DNA from: Paracidovorax oryzae ATCC 19882
Lineage (GTDB): Bacteria > Pseudomonadota > Gammaproteobacteria > Burkholderiales > Burkholderiaceae_C
Assembly (NCBI RefSeq): GCF_000687165.1
Contig: NZ_JMKU01000002.1
Coordinates: 248,001 to 312,000, forward strand
Length of the DNA stretch: 64,000 bases
Direction of reading: 5' to 3'
The notes beneath the pieces are model-generated. The model ran no database searches. It was given only the letters and a program-made list of their open reading frames with translations, and had not been told where the DNA came from. Below, in pieces: positions 1 to 8,518 of the stretch (within the stretch, counting starts at the first letter, position 1; each line of letters opens with the position of its first letter). The position numbers and the translations under genes are program-made.

Positions 1-82
1 AGGGCCCCAAAACCCCGCTTTTTGTCGCAAACCAGCGACCATCAAGGCCGATGGAAATGGAAATCCTTTATGAATCAACGGC
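1..82. other. no gene seen at the left edge
   Basis: This stretch lies downstream of the glrR stop codon. I see no open frame, repeat or convincing terminator in it. Confidence 0.5.
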
Positions 83-1498
83 TTATTCTTGTCGCTCTTC
101 GGCGACATCGTCTGGCGGGGCCCCGTCGCTCTTGAACTGGCCCGGCGTCAGCGCGTGCTTTTGCAGCAGGCGGTAGAACTCGGTCCGGTTGCGCTGCGCC
201 AGCCGCGCGGCGTCGGCCACGTTGCCGTCGGTCATCTTCAGCAGGTCCACCAGGTATTCGCGCTCGAAACGCTGGCGCGCCTCGGTGAAGCTCAGCACCT
301 GCGCGGTGGGTGTGCGCAGCGCGCGCTGCACGAGGCCCAGCGGCACCAGGGGCGTGGTGGAGAGCGCGCAGGCCTGCTCCACCACGTTGTAGAGCTGCCG
401 CACGTTGCCGGGCCAGGGCGCCGCCGTGAGGGCCTTGAGCGCTTCCGGCGAAAAGCCCGACAGGCGCTTGTCGTACTTGCGCGCCAGCTGGTCGAGGAAG
501 TGGTTGGCCAGCAGCGGGATGTCCTCGCGGCGGTCGGCCAGCGTGGGCAGCGTCAGCGTGACCACGTTGAGCCGGTAGTAGAGGTCTTCGCGGAACTGGC
601 CGGTGGCCATGGCGGCCTCCAGGTCGCGGTGCGTGGCGGAGACGATGCGCACGTTCACCGGCGTGGCCTGGCTCGCGCCGACGGGGCGCACGGCCCGCTC
701 CTGCAGCACCCGCAGCAGCTTGACCTGCAGCGCGGGCGGCATGTCGCCGATTTCGTCGAGCAGCAGCGTGCCGCCGTCGGCCGCCTGGAACAGGCCCTTG
801 TGGTTGCTGTGCGCGTCGGTGAAGGCGCCCTTCATGTGGCCGAACAGCTCGGACTCCAGCAGGGCTTCGGGGATGGCGCCGCAATTGACGGCCACGAAGG
901 GCCGCGCCGCGCGCGGACTGGCCCGGTGGATGGCGCGTGCCAGCAGTTCCTTGCCGGTGCCGCTGTCGCCCAGCAGCAGCACGCTGGCGTCCGACTGCGC
1001 CACCATGCGGGCCTCGGCGAGCAGGTCGGCCATGCGGTTGGAGCGGCTCACGATCTCGGCGCGCCAGGTGCTGTCGGCCTGGGGCGTGCGGGTGGCGGGC
1101 GCGCTCAGCGCCAGGGCCTGCGCGATCTTGTCGAGCAGGTCCTTGGCGTCGTAGGGCTTGGTGAGGTAGGTGAACACGCCGCGCGCCGTGGCCTCGACGG
1201 CGTCGGGGATGGTGCCGTGCGCGGTGAGCAGGATCACGGGCAGCGAAGGGTGGCGCGAACGCACCTCGTCGAACAGGGCCAGGCCGTCGCGGCCGGGCAG
1301 GCGCACGTCGCTCAGCACGAGCTGCGGGCGGCTGGTCTCCAGCTGGGCGAGCGCGGCTTCGGCGGACGGGACCGCGGTGATTTCATAGCCGGCCGCGTTC
1401 AGGCGCAGCGACAGCAGCCGCAGCATGTCGGCATCGTCGTCCACAACGAGGATGCGTGGGCGGGGCGCGGAGGGTTTCGTCGGGGGCGTGGCGGGCAT
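83..1498 (-). CDS. glrR: sigma-54-dependent response regulator, GlrR/QseF type
   Basis: This 471-residue cytoplasmic NtrC-family regulator is the likely partner of the sensor kinase two genes upstream. An N-terminal receiver domain has its phospho-acceptor at D64 and the conserved Lys in the LTKPYD motif. The AAA+ domain has Walker A GDSGTGKE at about residues 177-184, followed by a C-terminal Fis-type helix-turn-helix. The end (NRTEFYRLLQKH) closely resembles E. coli GlrR, as does the kinase-lipoprotein-regulator gene order. The sigma-54 contact loop, normally GAFTGA, reads GAFTDA here (residues 224-229), so the ability to activate sigma-54 may be altered. The ATG at 1498 opens just before the receiver domain. 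Orthology to GlrR is inference from motifs and context. Confidence 0.88.
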   Translation of the reverse strand: MPATPPTKPSAPRPRILVVDDDADMLRLLSLRLNAAGYEITAVPSAEAALAQLETSRPQLVLSDVRLPGRDGLALFDEVRSRHPSLPVILLTAHGTIPDAVEATARGVFTYLTKPYDAKDLLDKIAQALALSAPATRTPQADSTWRAEIVSRSNRMADLLAEARMVAQSDASVLLLGDSGTGKELLARAIHRASPRAARPFVAVNCGAIPEALLESELFGHMKGAFTDAHSNHKGLFQAADGGTLLLDEIGDMPPALQVKLLRVLQERAVRPVGASQATPVNVRIVSATHRDLEAAMATGQFREDLYYRLNVVTLTLPTLADRREDIPLLANHFLDQLARKYDKRLSGFSPEALKALTAAPWPGNVRQLYNVVEQACALSTTPLVPLGLVQRALRTPTAQVLSFTEARQRFEREYLVDLLKMTDGNVADAARLAQRNRTEFYRLLQKHALTPGQFKSDGAPPDDVAEERQE

Positions 1499-1511
1499 GC
1501 TCGGGGCCGGT

Positions 1512-2282
1512 TCAGCGGGGGGATTCGGTCGGTGCGGGGTGCGCGGCCCGGCCGTTGCCGGGGGCGCCCGGGCGCGCATTGAGGCTGCGCTCGATGGCGC
1601 GCATGGCCTCCAGTCGCTCGTTCAGCTGGTCGATGCGGCGCTGCCCGTCCTTGAGCTGCTGCGACTGGCGGTCCAGCTGGTCTTCCAGCCGGCGCTGCTG
1701 GAGCAGTCGGTTCTCGAGCAGCCGTGCCAGCGGCTGCAGCGACGTTGCGGCCGGCCGGCTGTCGGACAGCAGCTTCTGCACCAGGCCCAGCGAGCGCGCG
1801 GTGTCGGCCGGCTGCCGCGTCTGCAGCAGCACCAGGGCCAGCTGGAACGACCTTTCCGGCGGGCTGCCGGCGTTGGCCTGGGCGTCCGACAGGCGGGCGA
1901 TCTCGGCCATGAGTTCGGGCGGCGGCAGGCTGCGGACACGGTCGGCGTACAGCAGCATCTGTCGCGGCAGCGAGGTGGCGGGGCGTGCGGACTCGGCGGT
2001 GGCTGCCGGGGCGCTGCCGTCCATGGAGGGCATGCCGGCAGCGTCCGTTTCCGGCTTGTCCGGCTCTTCCGCGAGCGCGGGAGAGGGTTCCGGCACGGCA
2101 GCGGGAACCGCGGGCACCGGTTCGGCCGGCGCGGGCTCGGGCGCGGCGGCGCAGCCGGCCAGCAGTGCCAATGCGGTCGCGATTGCCAGGTGTGCCAGGT
2201 GCGTCAGGTGCGCCCCTGCAGGGCGCGCGGCGCCGGAACAGGGGCGTGCGCCATGGCGCGGCAGCAGATGATCAGGAGGCAT
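1512..2282 (-). CDS. QseG-like outer-membrane lipoprotein of a two-component operon
   Basis: This 256-residue protein has a lipobox LLAGC with the acylated cysteine at about residue 44. A Pro/Ala/Glu-rich linker follows, then a mostly helical C-terminal half with a Gln/Arg/Leu-rich coiled-coil segment (about 195-235). It lies between the kinase and regulator genes and overlaps the kinase stop by 11 nt. This matches the glrK-qseG-glrR order of enterobacteria, where QseG is an outer-membrane partner of the kinase. Primary sequence similarity to QseG cannot be judged by eye, so the role as signalling partner is inferred from position and lipidation. The long segment before the lipobox suggests the true start could lie further inside. 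Confidence 0.7.
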   Translation of the reverse strand: MPPDHLLPRHGARPCSGAARPAGAHLTHLAHLAIATALALLAGCAAAPEPAPAEPVPAVPAAVPEPSPALAEEPDKPETDAAGMPSMDGSAPAATAESARPATSLPRQMLLYADRVRSLPPPELMAEIARLSDAQANAGSPPERSFQLALVLLQTRQPADTARSLGLVQKLLSDSRPAATSLQPLARLLENRLLQQRRLEDQLDRQSQQLKDGQRRIDQLNERLEAMRAIERSLNARPGAPGNGRAAHPAPTESPR

Positions 2283-3732
2283 GGGGCAGTTCGATGCGGA
2301 AGGGTGTACGTTCGCCGGCCTCGACGAGGCTCACGCGCCCGCCATGGGCGGCGACGTACTCCTGGACGATGGACAGGCCGATGCCGGTGCCGCGCGCGGC
2401 GTCTTCCGGCTGCCGCACCCCCCGGTAGAAAGGCTCGAAGATGCGGGCCCGGTCATTTTCATGCACGCCGGGGCCTTCGTCGGTCACATCGATGCGGATG
2501 CGGTCTTCGAAACGTATGAGTTGAATCAGAATCCTGCCGCCCTGGGGCGAGAAACGGATGGCGTTGGAGAGCAGGTTGCCCACGGCCGAGGCGATCTTCT
2601 CGGCGTCCACCGGCAGCGTGACGGGCCTGCCCTCGACCACCACGTCGAGCTTGCGGGCCTGCCACTGCAGGCGCTGGGTCTCGACCTGGGCCTCGATCAG
2701 CGCCAGCAGGTCGGTGGGCGCTCGGTGCAGCTGGCGGGCCTCGAAGGCCGCGGCGTTGAAGCGCAGCAGGGCCTCGATCTCGCCCTGCAGCACCAGGGTG
2801 TTCTGGTGCAGGATGTCCACCACCTCGCGCTGGCCCGCGCCCAGTTCGCCGGTCACGCCGTCCTGCAGCAGGGCGACGCCCTCGCGCATGGAGGCCAGGG
2901 GGGTCTTGAGTTCGTGCGAGATGTGCCGCAGGAAACGGGCCTTGTCGGCGTCCAGCTCCAGCAGCCGCACGCGCAGCCATTCGAGCTGCTGGCCCACGCG
3001 GCGGATGTCCACCGGACCGGGGATCTCCACGGACTTGGCGAGTTCATTCTCCCCCAGCAGGCGGATGGCGTGCTCCAGGCGCTTGAAGGGCCGGGCCAGC
3101 CAGATGCCCAGGGCCAGCGCGAGCACGAGGGCCAGCACGATCACCCCGACCACCTGGTGGGTCACCTCGCGGCGGCTGGCTTCGATCTTTTCCTGCAGTT
3201 CGGTGCTGCGGCGGGTGTTGATGTCCTGCACCGACTGGGCAATGGCACCGTTCACGCCGTCGAGTTCCAGGAAGAGCCCGGCCACGGCGCGCTCGTTGTC
3301 CAGCGAGAGGGCCGGAGGGCCGTCGAGCAGCGCGGTGACCTGGGCGAGGTGGGCGCGCCATTGCGCGGCGAGTTCGTGCGGCAGGCCCTTGATTTCCAGG
3401 CGCTGCAGGATCTCGTGCGCCTCGCGCGAGATGTCGTCGAACCGGCGGCGCAGCGAGCGGTCGGCCAGCACCAGCGATTGCCGGGCCGCGCGCTCCAGCG
3501 TCTGGCCGCGGGCGTTCAGGCTCTGGGCCGCAGCGTTGAGCTGGATGGCCTCGGCCGCGCCATTGCGGCTCTGGACCATGAGCTGCTCCAGCGTGAAGAT
3601 GGCGCGCAGCGAACTGGCGCCCTGCAGCCCGGCGATGAGCAGGAAGGCCAGCAGCAGCATCTGCTGGAACGACAGCCCCCCGAGGGCGGCGACGCCCTGC
3701 TGGCGGCGGAAGAGGCGCGCGGCGAAGCCCAT
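2272..3732 (-). CDS. glrK: membrane sensor histidine kinase, GlrK/QseE type
   Basis: This 486-residue inner-membrane kinase has a first membrane helix at about 23-40 and a periplasmic helical domain of about 150 residues. A second membrane helix (about 192-213) and a HAMP segment follow. The dimerisation box FLRHISHELKTPL puts the phospho-accepting histidine at 273. The ATPase domain shows the N box (NLLSNAIRFSP), G1 (DVTDEGPGV) and G2 (GTGIGLSIV). It should phosphorylate the GlrR-type regulator encoded two genes downstream. The signal is unknown. The start at 3732 gives a short cytoplasmic leader before the first helix, as is usual. It lies 13 nt after miaB, so the four genes may form one transcript. 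Confidence 0.85.
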   Translation of the reverse strand: MGFAARLFRRQQGVAALGGLSFQQMLLLAFLLIAGLQGASSLRAIFTLEQLMVQSRNGAAEAIQLNAAAQSLNARGQTLERAARQSLVLADRSLRRRFDDISREAHEILQRLEIKGLPHELAAQWRAHLAQVTALLDGPPALSLDNERAVAGLFLELDGVNGAIAQSVQDINTRRSTELQEKIEASRREVTHQVVGVIVLALVLALALGIWLARPFKRLEHAIRLLGENELAKSVEIPGPVDIRRVGQQLEWLRVRLLELDADKARFLRHISHELKTPLASMREGVALLQDGVTGELGAGQREVVDILHQNTLVLQGEIEALLRFNAAAFEARQLHRAPTDLLALIEAQVETQRLQWQARKLDVVVEGRPVTLPVDAEKIASAVGNLLSNAIRFSPQGGRILIQLIRFEDRIRIDVTDEGPGVHENDRARIFEPFYRGVRQPEDAARGTGIGLSIVQEYVAAHGGRVSLVEAGERTPFRIELPHAS

Positions 3733-3745
3733 GCGGCCCTCTGCC

Positions 3746-5095
3746 TCAGTGCGCGGCCAGCGCGCCGTGGTCCGCCGTGACCACCTCGCCGCGCAGCGTG
3801 TAGGCCTTGGCCTCGGTGATGGTGACATCGACCATCTGCCCGACGAGCCGCGGGTGGCCCGCGAAGTTGACCACGCGGTTGCATTCGGTGCGGCCCATGA
3901 GTTCGCTGCCGTCGCGTTTGGACGCGCCTTCCACCAGGATGCGCTGCACGGTGCCCACGCGGCTTTCGCTGATCGACTTGATGTTGGCGTTGATGACAGC
4001 CTGCAGCTCCTGCAGGCGGCGCAGCTTGACCTCGTGCGGCGTGTCGTCGTGCAGGCTGGCGGCGGGCGTGCCGGGGCGGGGGCTGAAGATGAAGCTGAAG
4101 CTGTTGTCGAAGTGGATGTCGTCGATCAGCTTCATCATCTTGCCGAAGTCGTCCTCGGTCTCGCCGGGGAAGCCCACGATGAAGTCGCTGCTCATCGCCA
4201 GGTCGGGCCGGATGGCGCGCAGCTTGCGGATGGTGCTCTTGTATTCCATGGCCGTGTAGCCGCGCTTCATGGCCATCAGGATGCGGTCCGACCCGTGCTG
4301 CACGGGCAGGTGCAGGTGGCTGACCAGCTTGGGGATGCGCGCGTAGGCGTCGATCAGGCGCTGCGTGAATTCGTTGGGGTGGCTGGTGGTGAAGCGGATG
4401 CGCTCGATGCCGGGGATGTCGGCCACGTATTCCAGCAGCAGGGCGAAATCCGCCACCTCGGCCGTGCCGCCCATTTTGCCCAGGTAGGCGTTCACGTTCT
4501 GGCCGAGCAGGGTGACCTCTTTCACGCCCTGGTCGGCCAGGCCCGCGACCTCCACCAGCACGTCGTCGAAGGGGCGGCTGACTTCCTCGCCGCGCGTGTA
4601 GGGCACCACGCAGTAGCTGCAGTACTTGCTGCAGCCTTCCATGATGGAGACGAAGGCGCTCGCGCCCTCGACGCGCGCGGGCGGCAGGTGGTCGAACTTC
4701 TCGATCTCCGGGAAGCTGATGTCCACCTGCGGGCGGGCCAGGGCCTCGCGCTGCGCCAGCAGTTCGGGCAGGCGGTGCAGGGTCTGGGGACCGAAGACCA
4801 CATCGACGTAGGGTGCGCGCTTGATGATCTCGTCGCCCTCCTGGCTGGCCACGCAGCCGCCCACGCCGATCTTCACGCCGCGCGCCTTCAGGTGCTTGAA
4901 GCGGCCCAGGTCGCTGAAGACCTTTTCCTGCGCCTTCTCGCGCACGGAGCAGGTATTGAACAGGATCAGGTCGGCCTCTTCGGCGTTCTGCGTGGGCTCG
5001 TAGCCCTGGGCCGCATGCAGCACGTCCACCATCTTGTCCGAGTCGTACTCGTTCATCTGGCAGCCGAAGGTTTTGACGAAGACTTTTTTGGCCAT
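3746..5095 (-). CDS. miaB: tRNA-2-methylthio-N6-dimethylallyladenosine synthase MiaB
   Basis: This 449-residue radical-SAM enzyme adds a methylthio group to i6A37 of tRNAs that read UNN codons. The N-terminal UPF0004 domain carries the three cysteines that bind one Fe-S cluster ([22 protein letters not shown]). The radical-SAM motif C-x3-C-x2-C is in [12 protein letters not shown]-terminal TRAM domain follows, with the [10 protein letters not shown] motif. Length is typical of the family. It is the first gene of the minus-strand run leading into the two-component genes. Confidence 0.96.
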   Translation of the reverse strand: MAKKVFVKTFGCQMNEYDSDKMVDVLHAAQGYEPTQNAEEADLILFNTCSVREKAQEKVFSDLGRFKHLKARGVKIGVGGCVASQEGDEIIKRAPYVDVVFGPQTLHRLPELLAQREALARPQVDISFPEIEKFDHLPPARVEGASAFVSIMEGCSKYCSYCVVPYTRGEEVSRPFDDVLVEVAGLADQGVKEVTLLGQNVNAYLGKMGGTAEVADFALLLEYVADIPGIERIRFTTSHPNEFTQRLIDAYARIPKLVSHLHLPVQHGSDRILMAMKRGYTAMEYKSTIRKLRAIRPDLAMSSDFIVGFPGETEDDFGKMMKLIDDIHFDNSFSFIFSPRPGTPAASLHDDTPHEVKLRRLQELQAVINANIKSISESRVGTVQRILVEGASKRDGSELMGRTECNRVVNFAGHPRLVGQMVDVTITEAKAYTLRGEVVTADHGALAAH

Positions 5096-5227
5096 GGCGG
5101 GAAATTCCGGAAAAAGGGAGTGGCAGCGCCGTGCGGGCGCCGGGTGCGGGCCGCGCGGGGAACTGCCGGGGGAAACCAGGGAAGGCGTGGGAGGAGCGGT
5201 GGCGGGCGCAGCAGGCGGCCCGCGCCC

Positions 5228-5677
5228 TCAACTGCCGGAGCCGAACAGCGAATCGAAGAAAGAGCCGCCGCCGCTGCCCTTGCGGGGCACCGCGGCCTCT
5301 GCCTTGGTCAGGATCCACACGGTGTGCAGCAGGCCGGTGGCGGGTTCGATCGTGTAGTTGACGGTGAACGATTGGCCGATCACCGAGTGGGCCATCACCA
5401 GCGTGTTCTGCGGGCTGAAGATGCGCAGGCCGGGCGCCATGCGCACGGTGCTGCCATTGAGCTGGGCCTCGGCCGTGCTGAGGACCACCAGGGTGCCGCG
5501 CTGGGCGGCCTCGGGGAAGTTGCGCACGCCGCCCATGCCGGGCTGCACCTGCTGCGCGGCGGCCGGAAGGGCCATGAAAGCCGGGGCGGCCGCGCCGAGG
5601 GCCAGGAGCAGGGCGGCTGCGCGGGCGGTGGAGTGGGGACGGGACGTGGGGGGCTTGCAGCGGGTCATGGTGTTCAT
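5228..5677 (-). CDS. small exported protein of unknown function
   Basis: The product is about 149 residues and I do not recognise its family. After a basic start comes a hydrophobic segment (AAALLLALGAAAPAFMAL) ending in AAAQ, a plausible Sec signal peptide. The mature part is rich in beta-type residues (around GLRIFSPQNTLVMAHSVIG and FTVNYTIEPATGLLHTVWIL). A Gly/Ser/Phe tail (GSGGGSFFDSLFGSGS) ends the protein. A second ATG at 5668 is equally possible as start, and neither has a good ribosome-binding site. It lies between miaB and tRNA-Met. A periplasmic or surface location is inferred from the signal peptide only. Confidence 0.65.
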   Translation of the reverse strand: MNTMTRCKPPTSRPHSTARAAALLLALGAAAPAFMALPAAAQQVQPGMGGVRNFPEAAQRGTLVVLSTAEAQLNGSTVRMAPGLRIFSPQNTLVMAHSVIGQSFTVNYTIEPATGLLHTVWILTKAEAAVPRKGSGGGSFFDSLFGSGS

Positions 5678-5755
5678 CCAGGGGCTGAAGGGCGGAATTC
5701 TACGGCCGGGCCCCTGGCGGGCATTCCGGGCGCGCAAGCGGGATGCAGGAAGTTG

Positions 5756-5783
5756 TTGTGCGGCCGGAAAAAAGCGCTATACT
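5756..5783 (+). promoter_or_regulatory. sigma-70 promoter of tRNA-Met
   Basis: A good -10 box TATACT lies at 5778-5783, 10 nt before the mature tRNA end. A partial -35 (TTGTGC, 5756-5761) is spaced 16 nt upstream. The position fits a tRNA gene; the -35 is the weak part. Confidence 0.55.
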
Positions 5784-5793
5784 TGAGGGCTCA

Positions 5794-5870
5794 GGCGCTT
5801 TAGCTCAGTCGGTTAGAGCGATGGAATCATAATCCACAGGTCCGCGGTTCGAATCCGTGAAGCGCCACCA
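5794..5870 (+). tRNA. tRNA-Met (CAT), elongator type
   Basis: The gene is 77 nt including an encoded CCA end (5868-5870). The 7-bp acceptor stem pairs GGCGCTT with AAGCGCC. The D arm contains AGTCGGTTA, and the T loop is TTCGAAT. The anticodon loop ATCATAA puts CAT at 5828-5830. The first acceptor pair is G-C, unlike the mismatch of initiator tRNA, and the loop context GGAATCATAATCC is that of elongator tRNA-Met. One A-C mismatch sits at the top of the anticodon stem (5821/5837). A tRNA-Ile2 with a lysidine-modified CAT is less likely from the stem sequences. Confidence 0.93.
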
Positions 5871-5876
5871 GATGTG

Positions 5877-5913
5877 AAAAGCCTTGCAGGTCCAAAGCCT
5901 GCAAGGCTTTTTT
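5877..5913 (+). terminator. Rho-independent terminator after tRNA-Met
   Basis: A long inverted repeat pairs AAAAGCCTTGCAGG with CCTGCAAGGCTTTT around a 7-nt loop and ends in a run of T. It starts 7 nt after the tRNA CCA end. The T run reaches the start of the following acetyltransferase gene. Confidence 0.9.
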
Positions 5914-5926
5914 GCTTGGAGCCAGA

Positions 5927-6352
5927 ATGACCATCGCCATCCGGCCTGCCACCGCTTCCGACTTCGATGCCATCGCCGAAGTGTGGGAAGCCTCCGTCCG
6001 GGCCACGCACGATTTCCTGCCCGTGTCCGAGATCGAGGCGCTGCGCCCCGTGCTGCGCGAGCAATACCTGCCGGCGGTCGATCTGCAGGTCGCGGTCGGC
6101 GCCGATGGCGGGATTGCCGGGTTCATCGGCACGGCGGCCGGAAAGATCGAAATGCTGTTCATCGCCCCGGCCGCGCGGGGCTCCGGGATCGGCTCCGCGC
6201 TGATGGCGCGCACCGACGCGCCGGAGGTGGACGTGAACGAGCAGAACACCCAGGCCCTGGACTTCTACCGGCGCCGGGGCTTTCAGGTCGTGGGCCGCTC
6301 GCCGCTGGACGGGCAGGGCCGTCCGTATCCGCTGCTGCATCTCCGGCGCTAG
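5927..6352 (+). CDS. GNAT-family N-acetyltransferase
   Basis: This 141-residue single-domain cytoplasmic protein should move an acetyl group from acetyl-CoA to an unknown amine. The acetyl-CoA-binding motif A is IAPAARGSGIGSALM (about 86-100). The C-terminal motif VNEQNTQALDFYRRRGF is typical of YjaB/YafP-like acetyltransferases. I chose the ATG at 5927 because TTGGAG precedes it closely. A TTG at 5912 lies inside the tRNA terminator and is unlikely. Its stop shares the bases CTAG with the stop of the convergent DUF3325 gene. Confidence 0.85.
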   Translation: MTIAIRPATASDFDAIAEVWEASVRATHDFLPVSEIEALRPVLREQYLPAVDLQVAVGADGGIAGFIGTAAGKIEMLFIAPAARGSGIGSALMARTDAPEVDVNEQNTQALDFYRRRGFQVVGRSPLDGQGRPYPLLHLRR

Positions 6353-6684
6353 GGAGAGCCCTGGCAACGCAGATGGCCGAAGGTTGCCAGTGCCAGGCGC
6401 CCCATCCGTCGAGGCGCCCAGACCAGCAAGGCCATGAGGCCGAAGCCGCAGGAACTCCACAAAGCGGCCCAGAGCAATGTTCCCATGGCGATGCCGTCGG
6501 CAGCGGCGCACGCAAGCCATGCCAGCGCTCCCAGTCCTGCCGAAACGATTCGCAGGCCCGCAACCGATTTGCTGGAGATGGGTGTGGGCAAGGTGTCCTG
6601 CACCCGCCGGGTCGCCAGGTACAGCAGCCACCATGCGGCGCCCATGCAAGCCGCTGCGCAGGCCGTCAACGCGCCCGCACTCAT
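6349..6684 (-). CDS. DUF3325-like small membrane protein of the iron-uptake block
   Basis: This 111-residue, strongly hydrophobic protein has about three predicted membrane helices and a basic C-terminus. The start overlaps the PepSY gene stop (ATGA at 6681-6684), so translation is probably coupled. Its place right after a PepSY membrane protein and a ferric-siderophore receptor is typical of DUF3325 proteins in Pseudomonas and Comamonadaceae. Assignment to that family is from context and size. No molecular function is known. Confidence 0.75.
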   Translation of the reverse strand: MSAGALTACAAACMGAAWWLLYLATRRVQDTLPTPISSKSVAGLRIVSAGLGALAWLACAAADGIAMGTLLWAALWSSCGFGLMALLVWAPRRMGRLALATFGHLRCQGSP

Positions 6685-8222
6685 GCTGCGGCACTTCCGC
6701 GTGCGATGCGCTGCGCGGACCATGCTGCCACGGTGGCCAGCAGCAGCAACATGATGTCCACCCCGACCACGGCTGCCGGCGTGCGCGACCATGCCGCGCC
6801 GTAGGCGCCCGTCGTCAGCGCATTCAGCACCACGCACACCAGCGCCAGGCCGGAAATGGCCGTAGCCTGGTCGCGCCAGGCCTGGGGACCACGCACTACC
6901 GCAAGCGCCAGGCAGGCCAGCCAGGTGCCGTAGAACGCGGCGGCCTCCAGTTCCGCACGGGTCCAGCCCATGGCATGCGCTGCATCGGGGAGCAGGCGAT
7001 TGGCCGCCAGGAAGGCCAGCGTGGCCACCACGGTGCCTGGGATGCCTGCGGTGCACAGCGACTCGACCAGGCGCCAGCGCAGGCCCGGCGGCGTGCGTGC
7101 GCGCCGGGCGGCCAGCCAATGCACCAGGCCGCTCGCGATGAGCACGCAGCCCGAAAGTCCCAGCCCGAAGTACAGCCAGCGCAGCAGCGGATGCTCGAAC
7201 TGGATGAAATGCAGGCCCGAGATGAAGCGCTGCACGCCCATGGCCGGCGCGGCCTCGAAGCGGTGCAGCGGATGGCCGGTGGCGGCGTCGAAGAAAAGCT
7301 GGTCCAGGTTCATCGGCACCTCGCGCGCATAGGAGCGGCGCAGCTCCACCGTGGCGTGCCGGTCGCCCGGGTTCCACACGCGCAGGAAGTACGGCTCCGC
7401 CCCCGCGCCCCAGGTGCGGCGTGCCGCGTCGGCCATGGCGTCCAGCGATGCCATGGGGGCTGTCGCCGGCCCTGCGCGCGGGCGCTGGTAGCGGCCATAG
7501 CCGTCGGCCTGCACGGCGGCGCGGGCCTGGGGGCCATCGCCGTAGACGCCCACGTGCGCCTGCGGAAAGTACAGCGACCAGAAGATCACCAGCCCCGACA
7601 CCGTGATCGCCACGTGGAAGGGCAGGCCCATCACGCCGGTGACGTTGTGCAGGTCCAGGCTGCTGCGCGGCAACCGGCTGCGCGGCCGGAAGGTGAAGAA
7701 GTCCGCCAGCAGGCGGCGGTGGATCACCACGCCCCCCACGAGCAGCACCAGCATGCCCATGCCGGCCAGGCCCACCAGCCACTTGCCCAGGTCCTTCCAG
7801 TCCCAATGCAGGCCATAGTGGAACGGGAAGATGAAGCCGCTGGCACCCCAGGTCTCCGATGCGGGCAACACCGCCAGTGTGGCCGCATCGAGGTAGCGCT
7901 GGCCACGCGCGCCGTCCGGGCCCTGCCAGGACAGGCGCAGCACGGGCGTGCGTGGCGTGGCCCAGTCGATGCGCCATTGGCGTGCGCCGGCCGGCACCAG
8001 CGCCTGGACGACGGGCTGCAGCGCGTCCAGCCGCGGCGGGTGGGGCGGTGCCGGCAAGCGGGTGGCGGGCATCATCCAGCGGTCCAGTTCCCGGTCGAAC
8101 ACGCTGAGCGTGCCCATCCAGAAGACGGCCAGCAGCAGCACTCCCAGCACGATGCCGCACCAGGTGTGCACACCTGCCATGCGCGTGCGCCAGCGGGCAG
8201 TGGGGACCGGTGCCGCGTTCAT
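6681..8222 (-). CDS. PepSY-associated transmembrane protein, likely siderophore-linked reductase
   Basis: This 513-residue inner-membrane protein has about five membrane helices. The first (GIVLGVLLLAVFWMGTLSVFDREL) begins with the family's HTWCG-type motif. A periplasmic PepSY-like region lies between helices 1 and 2, and histidines fall near helix ends (FPFHYGLHWDWKDLGK; LHNVTGVMGLPFHVAI). Relatives next to TonB-dependent siderophore receptors are proposed to reduce or help release ferric iron in the periplasm. The start at 8222 overlaps the preceding DUF3649 stop. The reductase role is family-level inference. Confidence 0.85.
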   Translation of the reverse strand: MNAAPVPTARWRTRMAGVHTWCGIVLGVLLLAVFWMGTLSVFDRELDRWMMPATRLPAPPHPPRLDALQPVVQALVPAGARQWRIDWATPRTPVLRLSWQGPDGARGQRYLDAATLAVLPASETWGASGFIFPFHYGLHWDWKDLGKWLVGLAGMGMLVLLVGGVVIHRRLLADFFTFRPRSRLPRSSLDLHNVTGVMGLPFHVAITVSGLVIFWSLYFPQAHVGVYGDGPQARAAVQADGYGRYQRPRAGPATAPMASLDAMADAARRTWGAGAEPYFLRVWNPGDRHATVELRRSYAREVPMNLDQLFFDAATGHPLHRFEAAPAMGVQRFISGLHFIQFEHPLLRWLYFGLGLSGCVLIASGLVHWLAARRARTPPGLRWRLVESLCTAGIPGTVVATLAFLAANRLLPDAAHAMGWTRAELEAAAFYGTWLACLALAVVRGPQAWRDQATAISGLALVCVVLNALTTGAYGAAWSRTPAAVVGVDIMLLLLATVAAWSAQRIARGSAAA

Positions 8223-8518
8223 GCGGGCATGCCCGGCTGCAGCCACCAGCCTGCCGCAGCGCAGCCCGCGGCGGCCAGGCCCAGCACGCCGGCCAGGTGC
8301 AGCAGCCGGGGGCATGCCAGCGCCCAGAGCAACACGCCCAGGTAGGCCGGAAAGCCCAGCATGGCGGCCGCCACGACGGCATCGGACGGCGCCAGGCCGC
8401 CGCGGGCCAGCGCGCTGGCGGTGGCCGTTACCGCCAACTGCACCACGCCATAGCCGCCGGCCACGGCCACCACTGTGCGTGCCGCGGTGCACGCCACCGT
8501 CGCTGCGCTGTAAGCCAT
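8219..8518 (-). CDS. DUF3649-like small membrane protein
   Basis: This 99-residue protein has three hydrophobic segments and few charges. It starts within the receptor stop codon region (ATGA at 8518) and ends 4 nt into the PepSY gene, so the three genes are tightly coupled. The size, topology and setting match DUF3649 proteins that accompany PepSY iron-uptake genes. The assignment rests on position and hydrophobic profile. Its function is unknown. Confidence 0.78.
   Translation of the reverse strand: MAYSAATVACTAARTVVAVAGGYGVVQLAVTATASALARGGLAPSDAVVAAAMLGFPAYLGVLLWALACPRLLHLAGVLGLAAAGCAAAGWWLQPGMPA

Noticed and set aside
2558-5803. Long plus-strand open frame opposite glrK and miaB
   Set aside because: Ser/Arg-rich low-complexity translation without motifs. 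The minus-strand genes are unambiguous.
5794-5913. Integration site at tRNA-Met
   Set aside because: No integrase gene and no repeated copy of the tRNA 3' end was noticed nearby.
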